Positions 50,601-62,925 are shown, counted from the stretch's first letter. The stretch is DNA of 64,000 nt from Ficedula albicollis (GCF_000247815.1 NC_021681.1:23630789-23694788), one strand, 5' to 3'. Translations and numbers: made by a program. The notes: a model not told the origin generated them from the letters alone.

Positions 50601-53600
50601 ATGTAAATACTAGAAATCTCCTTTGATTATTTTCAAAATAGGATCTGGAAATGTTTTCTGATTAAGAAATGTGCCACAGGTTGGAATTCTTTGATTAAAA
50701 TCCCTCCTTTGGCAATGTGCAAGGTGGTGGCTTCTGGCTTGCAGAGGGAGAGGAAATTTTGCTGTAAACAGGACCTGGGGAGGTGGCAGAAGATGGTGAT
50801 TGCTGGAGATGAATATGCAAATGGAGAGCTCAAACCCACAAGAAATAATTGTGCCTTGGGAATTGCCCTTTCGTTGTTTTCTTTCCTCTTTTCTTTTGGG
50901 CAGGAAGAGTTAGGAGGTTTGGAATGGTGATTATGGTAAGTGTACAAAATATTCTGAGTAACAGCTATTGTATAAAGGATATTTTTTGAGATTATAACCT
51001 GGTGAACAAGCTGCAGTTTAATGGGATGGATAATTAAAGTTGCATCAAATGTTTTAGGGGGTTTTATCTCTTTCTGTTTTGTTTTAGGACTGTCTTTTCT
51101 CCTTATTTCTGTAAAGGAAGCTGAAATCCCCACTTCATAAAAGAGTTCTGAATAATTTATATAATGAGCTGATGGAAACAAAAATGGAATTTGTAACTTA
51201 GTGATATTTCCCTGCTTTTTCTGCAAGGGGAGGAGAAGAGTTATGTGAAAAAATTAACTGCAAAAAGGAGAGCTAATGGGATTCAGTGTAAAATGTGTTT
51301 CATGAGAAGTATTAATAGGAGAAAAATTTGATTACATAGAAAATCCATTGCTGTTTAACGTTTAGTGCAGATTTCCAGGTAAAAACTGATTTTAGCAGGC
51401 ATTTGTTGAGGAGTTTGGGATTTTCTGCTTTCTGCAGCAGACATGAAACTCCCTGCCTGCCTGCAGGGCTGACATGGAACCTTCAGTTAAAAACCATTAC
51501 CTCAATTCAGTGCCTTGGAACCTTTGTGTAGAGTTGGGAGCTCTTTCTCCTTGATAATTTTTGTCCCGTGTGTGTTCATGTGCAACAATTCATTTTCTAC
51601 CCCCAAAAAAATCTACTTTAATCACAACTGACTTTAAAAAAATGAGGAGTTCAGGTGACTTTACCCAGCCCCAGCATCCCAGGTCAGCCTGGTGAGATTT
51701 TCCCTGCCATGAACCCTCCCAAGCCAACATTTTACTCTCAATTTTATCTCTCTGCCCACTGCACAGCTCTGCTTTATCCTTTTTGCTGCACAACATTCAC
51801 TGGAGATGAATACAGAGCAAGCATACATTGAATTTCCCGGGGATGACACAGTTCAGAAGTGACCTCCAGTCCTGCTGTAATCTCATTGCAGGGAGTTTCT
51901 TGGGCAGAAATTACAGAATTGGGGGAATTACACCGAGCTGTGGTGGCCTGGAGATAACAACAAACCAAATGTGTGAGTTCTTCCCACTTCCTTGCAATCT
52001 ATTTGCTCTTTCTAACATCAGCCTAGGGCATCAGAGGGGCAGAAGGGGAGCTCTGAGGTAGCCTGGGGAGGCTTTGTCATCTTTACACCTGAAAATGTGG
52101 AATGATAACAAGGGGGAGTTTGAGTCCAGCTTTGATGTGCTAAGCTGAGATCAGAACACATTTACTGCTGAAAATGTGGTTCTAAGGGAGCAGCTGTGCA
52201 AGCTGGAATGGGTTTTAATCCTGCTAGGGCAGGACTTTCTGCAGAACTGACAGCACGGGGTAAATCTCATCCCTGTCTGCTCAAATAGATCCCTGAGAGC
52301 TCCTACTGCACCCCAAGTTATGTTCCCAGGTGGAATTTCAGGGGAAATCTGAGGTAAAGAGGAGTGGGGTCAAATCAGGAAGTCACTAAAGGGATAATGT
52401 AAGATAAGGTGAGAGTGTTTTGGAATAGAGATTGCAGGGTTGAAGCTGTTTGTAATTTAGCCAGGAGAGATTTCTATTGTCACAGTGGCAATTTCTGTAA
52501 TTGAATGTGGACAGAAATTTGGATTCCCAAAAAAAAAAAAGGAGAAAAAAATCATGCTGGGGAAGAACTCCAGTGCAGATCCATTCAAGATCTCCCTTCT
52601 GGGAGTGATGGAGTGTCTGCAGTGTCAGAAATAGCAAAAATATGAGATATATAATATGTGGTGTATCTGGGAAATCAAAAATTCCTCATTGCTCAATGAC
52701 ATTGAATCCCATGTGATTTGAAGAAAATGGGGAAATCCAGAGAGGAAGGAAAAGTGTTTTATTCTGTACTGAATTTCATGGGGTAAAACAATCCACCATT
52801 AAAACCCAGCAGGCTGCTTGGTGTGCAACTGGAATTTTTGCCCAAATCCCAAAAAGTTTTGCAAGATCTGGCTGCAAAGTGAAATGTGAAAGTACCACCT
52901 GAAAAAAACCAAACCTCTTCCTGTGCTGTTTGGGTCCTTCCTGGGTTTGAATGTTCCATCACACCGACTTCATTATTAGTTAAGTGGCAGAGCAACACAT
53001 ATGTTTCCCATTAAAATAATTTTTGAATTAATTGAATCATTTGCCAGCCCTTCATGTGTCAGAGTTTATCAGAGATGTCCAATTTACTCCAGGCAGAGGA
53101 CGATTCATGAAAGGTTTTTTACAGAACATTGTTTTTCTGACAGTTTGAACCTTTGCATGATAAAATCTTCTGCTGATATTGCAAAAGTAATTATCTCCTT
53201 TAGGTTGCCTTTATATTAAATATTGAGTTTGTTGGTTAATAAGAGGCATAATTCAGTTCTCTGTGATTGGTAAATCCATCCTGATGATGTGAGTGATGAC
53301 AAATTTCTTGGGGATTTTTTGACTTCTCCTCTGGAGGCAGAATGCAAAACAGAGAAAGCATGCAGCTGGTTTATTAGAACTCCCCACTCCTTTGACATTT
53401 AATAATGACATTACTCAAGGAGCTGTTCAGGAATCCATAAAATTAGCATTATTGAGCACAAATATGGTATCTTATAAATCAGTAATTATTAAGGAGCTCT
53501 TTGGTGAAACAGAGAAGATGAGTTCCTCAGAGAAGCCCCTGATTACAGCAGACAGGCAGAGCAATATTCTTTAAATTACAGTCTAATCATATAGATTTTC

Positions 53601-53995
53601 CCAGCTGGCACATTCAAAAACACCTGTGTTTTAAACTTCAGAAAGTTTTGAAAACACCTGAATGTAACTTTTACCCCTCAGTGACATCCTTGCTGCTCTT
53701 ACTCTGCAGGTTTGTAGGTTTTGCTCCACAAATTGGTGGGGAAAGCATCTGCTGGCTCCACTGTAGTGAAATTGTTCATCTGGAGTGTGGGAAAGAGCAT
53801 AAATTCTTTTTTTGGGTCTGATTTTATCTGAAACATGAGCATGTCTTCCTCCCACAGGTGGATTTTACTGGAGCATTTTCAGCTCTTCAGCTGAGGTTCC
53901 CCCTCAGCCTCTGAGTTATCCCACTTAGCAACAGAGCCATTTAAAGACTGTTTCAGAATTCCCAAATCAATATCTTTATAACCAGATTTATAACG
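47693..53995. other. AT-rich sequence without a recognised gene
   Basis: Apart from a 34-bp tandem pair at 49333 and A runs at 48960-48972 and 52529-52540, I see no repeats or RNA genes. The minus-strand open frame at 50633-51226 is AT-rich and shows no domain. No exon is supported. Confidence 0.5.
49333..49402. repeat. Tandem pair of 34-bp units
   Basis: CTGCAACACTGTTAGAATCT plus G(G/T)TTTATGTGTCTT occurs at 49333 and 49367 in direct tandem with one mismatch. Confidence 0.9.
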
Positions 53996-54473
53996 TATTT
54001 ATTACTCTGTTTGTGATTATCCTTCAGTTCCACCAGCACAAGTTCATTTCAGCTGGAAATAACACGGGATAAAAATGGAGAAAGAGATTTACAATACCAG
54101 CACAAGTTCATTTCAGCTGGAAATAACAAGGGATAAAGATGGAGAAAGAGATTTACAATTGCAAAATTGTATGTTTGAATTTGGATCTAATGGCCATAAC
54201 TCTCACAAATTCAGGTTCTAAGACATACATGAAGTGCATTAGTGACAATTTCACTACTTTTCCATCAGTTTATAAATGATAATTTTGGGAATTCCTGGCT
54301 CTGTCTCCAGAGGATGTAACCCAGTGCAGCTCTATTGTTTTAGTGGAGCTAGAATGGCCACAGACCACCTGAACATCCCTTTCAGTCTTTTCAGGAATCC
54401 TAAATCGAGATTAAGAGAGTATTTTGAGGCTTGTGCATTTATGGAGTGATCCCAGCTGTCATGCTACTTGGAA
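53996..54473. repeat. Nested tandem duplication, copy A (478 bp)
   Basis: The unit starts TATTTATTACTCTGTTTG and recurs at 54474. Inside copy A, a 64-bp piece starting CCAGCACAAGTTCATTTCAG is itself doubled (54033 and 54097), which makes this copy 64 bases longer than the next one. The two 64-bp pieces differ slightly (CACGGGATAAAAATGG against CAAGGGATAAAGATGG). Confidence 0.95.
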
Positions 54474-54880
54474 TATTTATTACTCTGTTTGTGATTATCC
54501 TTCAGTTCCACCAGCACAAGTTCATTTCAGCTGGAAATAACAAGGGATAAAGATGGAGAAAGAGATTTACAATTGCAAAATTGTATGTTTGAATTTGGAT
54601 CTAATGGCCATAACTCTCACAAATTCAGGTTCTAAGACATACATGAAGTGCATTAGTGACAATTTCACTACTTTTCCATCAGTTTATAAATGATAATTTT
54701 GGGAATTCCTGGCTCTGTCTCCAGAGGATGTAACCCAGTGCAGCTCTATTGTTTTAGTGGAGCTAGAATGGCCACAGACCACCTGAACATCCCTTTCAGT
54801 CTTTTCAGGAATCCTAAATCGAGATTAAGAGAGTATTTTGAGGCTTGTGCATTTATGGAGTGATTCCAGCTGTCATGCTA
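54474..54880. repeat. Nested tandem duplication, copy B
   Basis: This is the second copy, lacking the 64-bp internal doubling. Downstream of that point the copies run at an offset of 414 and look nearly identical; differences appear only near the end (GATCCCAGC against GATTCCAGC). Confidence 0.95.
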
Positions 54881-54908
54881 TTTTGAAAAAAAAAAAGAAA
54901 AAAAGATA

Positions 54909-55025
54909 ATAAAAACTTGGGCAGAAGTTTTTTTATACAGGATCGTGCTGCAACTGCAAGCACTCAATAAAACTTGGGCAGAAGTTTTATTATACAGGAT
55001 TGTGCTGCAACTGCAAGCACTCAAT
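54909..55025. repeat. Tandem pair of 57-bp units
   Basis: AAAACTTGGGCAGAAGTTTT begins at 54912 and 54969. Both units end GCTGCAACTGCAAGCACTCA. Two or three substitutions separate them. Confidence 0.92.
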
Positions 55026-57639
55026 AGAAGGGCAGTGGGTGTATTACAGCCCTTTATCTCACATTTAATCTTGTAGTGCTAAAGGCTTTGTGCAAAATGC
55101 AGTTCTCAAGTTGTATCAGGATAGAAGAGCCCTGATCTCAGCACGTTCAGCTGGCTGGAAAAGCCAAAAAGAGACAGAACTCTGTTTTATGCAGCATTTT
55201 TGCAGCCTGTGAAACTAATTTCTGAGGGGGTCTTGAAACTCAGATTATTCCCATGGACTGTAATTTATTTATTTATTTTTTTTAATGAGGGAGAAATCAG
55301 TCATAATTTGAGTTCAGGCAATTTGGGATGTGCAGGACGTGCACAGTCAGATCTCCTGCCTTGTCCTGTGACCTGCAGCACCCCTCTCTCCATCCCTGCA
55401 CGAACCCATCCCAACAGATGTGAGATCGTGGCCTTTTTGAAGTGCATATTACATTTTTCTTAATTCTCTTTCCACAGCCTTTAGGGTGCCTGGGTTATGT
55501 TTTTTTAAGCTTCACCCTTCAGCAAGTTGCTGCAACCACTAATAAAAAGCTGCAAAAATAACACAGGAATAACCTTTGAAGAAATCTGCCTCTGAATTAG
55601 ATGCCAGATTCGAGATGGGGACGTTTAATACAAGAGCAGTGCTGGTCAGGATTTCTGAGCCTCATTTCAACTCTAGGAAGTTGGTTAGAAAAGAAGAATC
55701 CTGTTTATCTCCCAGTTAATCAGGGACTGCTTTCCCTTCATTTTCTCCATTAATCAGTCTCTGATTTCTTCATGGCCACCTTGCAGTGCACAGGGTTTTA
55801 GTGTTGGTAAACAAAGTAATGAATGAAACAAATAAAAGGAACCCTGGGTTGTTTCAGTATCCCCTTGGACAAGGCTCCTGATTCATTACAGAGCCTTGTT
55901 GGATTGCAGGACGTTTAAATTCAGTGCAGCGTGCTCATCTCTGCTCATTTGGAAGGAATCGGGTTTGATTTACTCCTTTCACTTGATCATTTTCCTCAGC
56001 TCTCACAGATTACATTTTACTTTGCATTTGCATTTGATTTGCTGGCACACATCAACATCCAGGAGTCGGTGGATTAAATATAAATGGAGTGTTGCCAGCC
56101 CGGTTCCAGGGAATTAGTGGCTAAATGTGAATCACAGCACCCTGGGAAGGTTACAAAATACGTGCAAGGCTGAGGAGCAGGGATGTGCACTGCATGTGGT
56201 GCTCTCTCAGCTTTCCCTGCAGGTCACCACGCTTTTTCAGGTGTGTTGGGACAAATACCCAGCCAAATTTCCCCCAGCTCATCAGCAGATTGGTGTGCCT
56301 GCACTGCAGCCCAGAAGCAGCTGTGTACAGTTCCACCAGCCCTGAATAAAATGCAGGTTTGTCTTGGTACAACAGTGTCAGCACGAGCTTCATCTCTGAC
56401 AGAAAACCTATTTGGGTGCCAAAAAAAAAAAAGTCAGCACGAGCTTCATCTCTGACAGAAAACCCATTTGGATGCCAAAAAAAAAAATAAAATAAATAAA
56501 TCTCTGGCTAAATATCCTTGAGGGAAACCAGAGCCTTCTGCCTGCTCTGCTCTCAGGAGATGCTTTAGTTTAAAACTGGCTCCTGTCTGCAGGAGCCCTC
56601 CCAGGGGAAGCAGTCAGAGTACATTAAACTTGTGCTTAGGTGTTTTTAGCCCACAGGCAGGGATTCAGCAGGAATTAATTGGCTTTGGTGAGCTGCAGCC
56701 ACGGAGGATCAAAGCTAGTTGATGGTAAAGTATTAATGCAGCACTTGTACCTCCAGTTGTTCCCTGTTAGTGCAGCAGCACTGTGGGTTTATAGGGAGCT
56801 AATCCCTTGTAGGAAATAAATGTGATGCCTTATTGCCAGCATTTGGAATGGTAGGGGATGGATGAATATTTGCTGGAGCAAGAAAACAGGTGCACTGCAT
56901 GATATTTAGAGTGTTTTTGCTCTGGGGGAAAAAGAAAAGGAAAAAAAAAAAAAGAGTTCTGCTAAATATTGGTGAGTAGAAAAAAATAAAAGGAAAAAAG
57001 AAAGAACTTTCTCCGAGCAGGACAGATGCAGCATTTCCCAGTTTGCATGGATGGGTTCACTGAGCTCTACCTGCCCGTGGGCTCCTTTAATGGGAGCCAA
57101 AATCCGTGTTCCATTCACATCCTGCTGCGTTCAGGAGTGCCAGGGACTGTGCTTATCCTGAGCACTTCAATTCCAGGATCTGCTCATGCTCTTAGAGCTT
57201 TCTGGCTTTTTCTTCACCAGAGGACAGTGGCTTGTGATTTCCCGCCCCCCCCCAAAAAAAAAAGTTATTGTTATTGTTATTTTCAGGTTACTGACATGAA
57301 AAAATGTTCCAGTCTTCAACAAAAGTCTTGCAAATTCGTTGAATATATTCACTTTCAAAAGTTTTCCAGGAATACCCACTCACTCTTTGCCATCCTGTGC
57401 ACTTGGTTGTGTTTCAAAGATGTCAAAATTGGGCTTTTTCTGAGAGATTCAAAAATTGTCCTGGACTTGGTTTAGACATTTCCTTCTACCAGGAATAATT
57501 AGGGAGGAAAAAAGTGAAGCAAGCACGAGGTTACAGAGGGCCAACATTATAACCAAATAAGTCATTCATGCAGCTTTTTAAACAATTGCCCTTCTGCTTA
57601 TTTGTCACAGCATCACATCAATCCCTGAGGCTTCTGCCA
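55026..57639. other. Sequence without a recognised gene
   Basis: Contains a 56-bp tandem pair at 56377 and A-rich runs at 56940-57000. Positions 57242-57262 hold a C run followed by an A run, and short TTATTG repeats follow it. The open frame at 57026-57475 shows no domain. No exon is supported. Confidence 0.45.
56377..56510. repeat. Tandem pair of 56-bp units with A-rich tails
   Basis: GTCAGCACGAGCTTCATCTC then TGACAGAAAACC occurs at 56377 and 56433. Each unit ends in TGCC followed by an A run; the second run leads into AAATAAATAAAT. Confidence 0.93.
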
Positions 57640-57980
57640 AGAATCCAGGCTCTTATTTATGTTTAATATAAGTTATCATTTGAGGCTGGCTTAGAGTGAT
57701 TCTTACACAATTATAAGCCAAATAACTTTCATTTTGACTTTTTTATCATTATTTAGAGATGCCCCAGGCCGTGTAGCACGTCCCTGTGAAAATGTGGCAG
57801 CCACCAAAGCAATGACTGAAATGAGTGTACTTTGCATAATGCCAGCACTCAGACCCCTTAAAAGCTCAGTTATACAAAGCATTAATGGCTGGACTGTTTC
57901 AGGCATCCCAGCTCCTTTAGCAGCTGTAATATTATTTGCTTCTTCTGTTCACAGTAAATTAGATATGCAATAAGTAGGGG
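57640..57980. promoter_or_regulatory. Best candidate conserved noncoding element in the window
   Basis: This single-copy block has TATTTATGTTTAATATAAG, ACAATTATAAGCCAAATAAC, a POU-like TTTGCATAATG, GCATTAATGGCTGG and CAGCTGTAATATTATTTGC, with few homopolymers. The combination of balanced composition and dense homeobox, POU and E-box-like motifs is what I associate with deeply conserved vertebrate enhancers. The plus-strand open frame at 57734-57973 is probably incidental. Confidence 0.3.
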
Positions 57981-58083
57981 TGAGAGACAGATTGAGAGAA
58001 TACCAAAAAAAAAGGCCTGGAAAAGATTATTCACAACAGCAATTAGGGATGGCTGAAACTTGGGGCATTTTTGTGCTTTATAA

Positions 58084-58180
58084 ACAGGATATTTTGTTCT
58101 TTTTTTTTTTTTTCTAGAAGTTAACTCAGGCCAAGCACTTTATTTTGGACTGCTGGTGGCGCGTGGGTGGAACCACAAGG

Positions 58181-58212
<32 letters not shown>

Positions 58213-58282
58213 CTAGAAGTTAACTCAGGCCAAGCACTTTATTTTGGACTGCTGGTGGCGCGTGGGTGGAACCACAGGGTGG
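58084..58282. repeat. 99-bp tandem duplication including a T run
   Basis: AGGATATT, a T run, CTAGAAGTTAACTCAGGCC and the sequence through GGGTGGAACCACA occurs twice; CTAGAAG is at 58114 and 58213. The T runs differ in length (14 against 29). The second unit continues into GGGTGGTGG. Confidence 0.94.
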
Positions 58283-58700
58283 TGGCAGTGCCTGCCCCAG
58301 CTCACTGCTCACAGCCAGAGGAGTTTTCCTGAAATCCCAGGCGGTGGGAATCTGTTTTGTAAAGGATTGATGACTGGCAGGGCCTGATCTACAGCACCAT
58401 TCCCTGCCTGCTCTGGCCATGGTGGTCTGTGCTCTCCTGCCCTAAGTTTGGCAAAACCCCCCTTGGTCCATTTTGGTGACGTTTTGGGGTTTCTAACCCA
58501 GCTCCAGCTGGTTGAACTTGTGCTGTTGGGCTGCTGAGAGGGGAATTTGCTCTGCAGAATTGTTGATGTGTGCATGGTGATGGCAAACTGTGAACAGCCC
58601 TGCTTTAGTCCCAGAGCTGTGGCTGCTTTGCAGGTTTTCTGAGTTACATCTCCCAAACTTCCTGAAATGCCTTCATGGGATGTTCTTTCACCATAAAGCA
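58100..58700 (-). pseudogene. Probable retrocopy of an mRNA 3' end, antisense
   Basis: Read on the minus strand, a GC-richer body with no transposon similarity ends in AAAATAAAGTGCTTGGCC, then TGAGTTAACTTCTAG and a poly(A) run. That is a canonical AATAAA hexamer about 20 bases before the tail. The body (about 58250-58700) is open for 130 codons on the minus strand, but I do not recognise the protein and it may be 3' UTR. The 5' limit and target-site duplications were not found. The tail region was later duplicated (99 bp). A chance AATAAA next to a T run remains possible. Confidence 0.45.
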
Positions 58701-60769
58701 ACAGCCTGAGCCGGCGGGTTTGCCTTGAATCGGGGACAGAATCCTTTCTGCTTCTCCCTCCTGCATTATATTTATTAAATCCCTTCCTGAAGTGTGACAG
58801 AAATTGAGGGCTGGGTTCTCACTCGACATAAAACCCAACCATTCTCAGAGAAAACTGGGGAGGCTGAAGTCAGAGAGGCCAGATCAGGTTCTGATTCTTT
58901 TCTTAAAATCCTCTCTTGCACTTCATAGGATTGGCTGGTTAAACTCAGTGGTACTTAATTCCAAATTAGGCAGTTGTCACCCTGAGCTTTCTTTTTTTGC
59001 CTCCTTTTATTTTGGAGCCCATTGAAGGAGCAGTGTGAGTGTATAATGGTGTGATAAATCACTCAATTTACATTTGGCAGAATAAAATTAGCATTGCCAT
59101 TGCTTCATAACAGGCCATGGCTATGACTATGGAATTGATTTCAGAGTCAGGCTGATCCATTACAATTTTGTTAATATTGAATTTTAAATAGGATGATGAA
59201 TTGCTAATCAATGGAGTTAAAGAAACAACTTAGGGGAAAAAAAACCTACTGTTTACTTTATAAATTGTGTGTCATTTACTGTGTCACTTTCCTGGGCTTC
59301 CATGTTAGCAACTCCATATTTGTGATATTCCAGCTACATCATGGACATTTGTGCAATTCAGGGAACAGCATTTGTTGGGCCAAATGAGAAATATTTCACT
59401 CATTTATAGTCACTCTAAATTTCCACCATTTTGGGTGCACTAAGGGCTTGCTCTGAAAAGGTGGCCCAGTGCTGCTCTGCTGTTTCATTACCCAGGTGAA
59501 CTCTTCTCAAAACAAATGGAAGAAAACCTTGATCAGTTCCTTCTTTGTGCAAAATGCCATTTCTTACTCTTAGCTCTGTGTAGTTCTTGCTCTAACTTAT
59601 AGACAGAGTTTAAATTTATGAGTTTATTCAAAACCTGAATCTTCTTCTTAGGATGAAATCAGGCAAAGATCCTGATAAAGTTTACGAATGTCAGAGCTTC
59701 TATTTTTTTTTTTTTTTCATATAAATGTTGATAATATTCTTGCTTGGGGTAAAAAAAATTTGCAAGTACCTGAAAATCACACAAATTTTGGGAGATGTGC
59801 CTAACTGTGAGGGGAATTAATTCCATCCTGTGACTCTTTCTTTCTGCTGGACGTATTTTTTTTGGGTGTGGGGATTTTTTTTCTGGAGTTGAACTGAGCC
59901 AGATACAAAGACAGGCAGATATATTGCCACATATTTCCTTTTTCTGGTGTCTAACAAAGAGCCATCCAGTCCCTTTAATGAGAACTCAGAGCAGTAGATC
60001 ACCTGGCCTTTAAAACTCCAAAGATGGCCAGGCAACACTTTCAAATGATTTTTTTTCTGTCAGGAAGGTGTGGAGCAGTGCTTGAGGGGCAGTGGGTGAA
60101 ATAACTCATCCTTGGCACACAGAATGTCAGGATCAATAGACACAACATCTTCTGTGACTGGAAACTGTAAACAGAGAAATAAATACTTCTTGTGCAGCTT
60201 GGATTTATTCATTTGTCATTGTTTCTACTTTTCCTCCACCACCTGTAGAAGTGCAAAACCTCAGTGTAACCAATTAAACCAGGGCTGTGCTAACAAATCT
60301 CTCCCCTTGGGTTGCTCTCCAGTTGAGGTTGCTAGTTATTTAAAAAAAAAAAAAACAATAAATTACTGCAGGAAAGTCAAGCATAAATTTCAGCAAGATG
60401 AAAGCATGGGAATATCAGGAGAGATATTTCTTTAGGATTTTATTTAGAGCTACAGAAGTTCTGCTGTCCCAGCCTGTCCAAGTCACGCCTGGTGTCACAT
60501 CATCAGAAAAAGGAAAACCACAGAAAATCCCAACTTTCAGCATCACAGGGATTATTAGATTATTAAAAGGGTTCTTTAGCAGCAGATCCAGGAATTCAAG
60601 ACAGGATTTTGGGTCATTCTAAATCTGCAAAGGCTTCCCAATGAAGCTCTTTGATGCTCCTTTGTCATCCAGGGTAGGAGGTGAGTGGGGTTTGTGCTGT
60701 TTTCTCACAATGTTCGGTCTGTGCTCTCTGCTCAGGTGTTAATTAGCAGATTTTTACAGGGGAATTACT
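58701..60769. other. AT-rich sequence; candidate noncoding element at 59030-59220
   Basis: The stretch 59030-59220 (TGATAAATCACTCAATTTAC, AGAATAAAATTAGCATTGCC, CATTACAATTTTGTTAATAT) has conserved-element style. Elsewhere there are T runs (59704-59716) and no gene signature. Confidence 0.35.
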
Positions 60770-60987
60770 GACAGGGCAGGAGGGGATGCCTCCAAACTGA
60801 AAGTGGGCCACAGGAACAGAAAATGTGTGGCTGCCCCATCTCTGGGAGTGCCCAAGGCCAGGCTGGATGGGGCTTGGAGCTGCCTGGGACAGTGGCAGGT
60901 GTCTCTGTCTGGAACAGGGCACTTGGGATTTGGTGGTTTTTGGAGTCCCTTCCAACCCAAACCAGCCTATGATTCTATAATTCTGTG
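60770..60987 (+). mobile_element. CR1 LINE 3' fragment with internal deletion
   Basis: The left end, GGGGATGCCTCCAAACTGAA, corresponds to GGTAATGGCTTCAAACTGAA in CR1. After a skipped section it continues with TGTGGCTGCCCCATCTCTGG, CCAAGGCCAGGCTGGATGGG, GACAGTGGCAGGTGTCTCTG, CCCTTCCAACCCAAACCAGC and TATGATTCTATAATTCTGTG. The complete 3' end and 8-bp-type tail are present. About 70-90 bases of the usual interior are missing. Confidence 0.92.
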
Positions 60988-62480
60988 TTTGGGGAGGAAA
61001 GGAACAAAAAATTTGGATTTGCTGTTCCCAGAATTTGGTTTTTGCCTTTTTCTGGCTCTTTTTCCAGCAGTTGTCATTTGCACACAGAGGACTCGCAGCT
61101 CTCTAACTTTGTGCCATGGAGGAATTGGCTGAAGATACACCCAAAAGAAGTGCACTTGAAATTCCCTTTTGTTGTGCGTGGAGTGGGAGATGTGCTGAGG
61201 AAAGGGAGTTTATTAATCTTTGCTCCTCGAGGTGCAGACCTGCAGGATGAGCCTGTTTTCAGTGGTGTTTAGGGACTTGCATTGTTGGTCCTGCACCCGA
61301 AGGGAAAATGGATTCAGAAATGGGAGATATGGGTAGGATAATGATTTCCAACCTTCCTCTGAGCAAGATATTTTAGGAATGTTTCCTCACAAAGCACAGA
61401 TTGTGTGTATAGAAAATGGACCATTCATTTCTGCTAAATATATCATCTGACAAACTGGTGCCTGCACAAAGGGAGCAGAGGCTTATGGATAGAGACACTT
61501 TTTATTCTGCTTTGAGGAAATAATTCTTTCATTTGCTAAGTGCTTTTTTACCATAGTAAAGATGCCCAGCACTACTGAACTGCAGTGAATTATACCTGGA
61601 ATTTTATAAACTGTAGCTGTTGTTGAAGGAGAAGCTGAGCACGTGTTGTACCACTCAATATTTTCCCCATTGATTGCAGCAGTATTTCAGATGAGTCCCC
61701 AGGGAAACAGAGCAACTTCCTTTTGTTCAGAAAATCATCAAAACCAGGCAGCTTATGATCTTTATCAGCAAAATTATTTGCATTTCTTTTGCTGTGGCCT
61801 CAGAGAGAGGAAAGGGGGGACAGAATGAGGCAGAGGGAGAGTGGAGCTGCTTGGCAGAGGCTCTAAGGCAGAGCCTGAAGTGTATTTATGGTTATAATTT
61901 TGCACAGATCACTTGGTGCTCTAACACCGTGCCACTGATCACAGCATAAATCACACTTTAATTTTAACCTTTGCAATTCATCAATAGTTTCAATATCAAA
62001 TATAATTCAGCCCTGACACTATTGGTTTACAGGTAAGTGGAATAAGAATGGAGGAGACTAAGTAATGGATTAGTTGGCCTGTCAACAGAGGCAGAAAGAT
62101 TCATGTTGTCTTCTCTGTGTTTCTATCACATGCACAAAGCTATAAATAATGGCAACAGCTAATCAGACACAAGAAAGATATATGCTGTCATTGAAAATCA
62201 GTTCTTTCTACCATCTGAGCTCTAAAAATTTAACCACTGAAAAGGAATCCATTTGATCAAATCACATTTTGCTGCTTGTTTTGCAAGCCATATAAATTTA
62301 AAAGATTTTTCTTTTAAAGGTTTAAAAGAATTCTTTCCTTTGGCCATGGTAAAGTGGTTCTGCTTCTGAATAAGTGCTACACAACTCCAGGAAACTAGCA
62401 ATGTTTTTAGGAGAAAAAAAAATTGACCAAGCAATTTATTTATTTTTTTTCTCATTGAAAAAAGTTGAGACTGAAACGTG
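60988..62480. other. AT-rich sequence; candidate noncoding element at 61960-62220
   Basis: The stretch 61960-62220 (GGCCTGTCAACAGAGGCAGA, GCTATAAATAATGGCAACAG, AAGATATATGCTGTCATTG) looks constrained in style. No exon, RNA gene or transposon tail is recognised in the rest. Confidence 0.35.
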
Positions 62481-62484
62481 TTTC

Positions 62485-62576
62485 GGTTTTTCTGGGGCGT
62501 GGTTTTTTGGTTGGTTGGGTGTTTGGTTTGGTTTTTGGATGTTTTTCGGGGTGTTTTGGGGGCTTTTTTTTTGGCA
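62485..62576 (+). repeat. G/T low-complexity tract
   Basis: GGTTGGTTGGGTGTTTGG and TTTTCGGGGTGTTTTGGGGG phrases form a strongly strand-asymmetric G/T block with several G runs, similar in style to 38628-38704. Confidence 0.8.
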
Positions 62577-62769
62577 AAATGTAAAAATGCAAAGTTTGTC
62601 TTCTGTGAGGTTCTTTAGTCTAAACTTTTCAGTCTGATACAGGAATTTGGAGGAATGTCTGACACCTAACAGTTGCAAATTTGCAACATCTCCCTGAATA
62701 CTTTCCTCCACTCTTAACTCAGGAGTTCAATGGGATGAACAGGGCACTAAATCTGCTTTTTGGTGCTGA

Positions 62770-62925
62770 GGGTGGTGATGGAACACAGCCCTGCAGAGGC
62801 TGTGAAACACTGTCTTTGTAGATATTACAAATTTAACCCCAAAGTCAGCCCTGCTCCAAAGGACAGTGTGGATCAGATGACCTGCAAAGATCCCTTCCTA
62901 AATTATTTTATGTGGTGACCTGTAG
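62770..62925 (+). mobile_element. Older CR1 LINE 3' fragment
   Basis: GCCCTGCAGAGGCTGTGAAA, TCTTTGTAGATATTACAAAT, GATCAGATGACCTGCAAAGA and TCCCTTCCTAAATTATTTTA follow the order of a CR1 subfamily 3' end (CAGAGGCTGTGGA, TTGGAGATATTCAAAA, AGATGACCTGCAGAGGTCCC, TTCCAACC). It is more diverged than the other copies and is therefore probably older. Confidence 0.75.

Noticed and set aside
58309..58701. 130-codon minus-strand frame as a functional gene
   Set aside because: It lies in the retrocopy-like body, has no recognised domain, and could be former 3' UTR.
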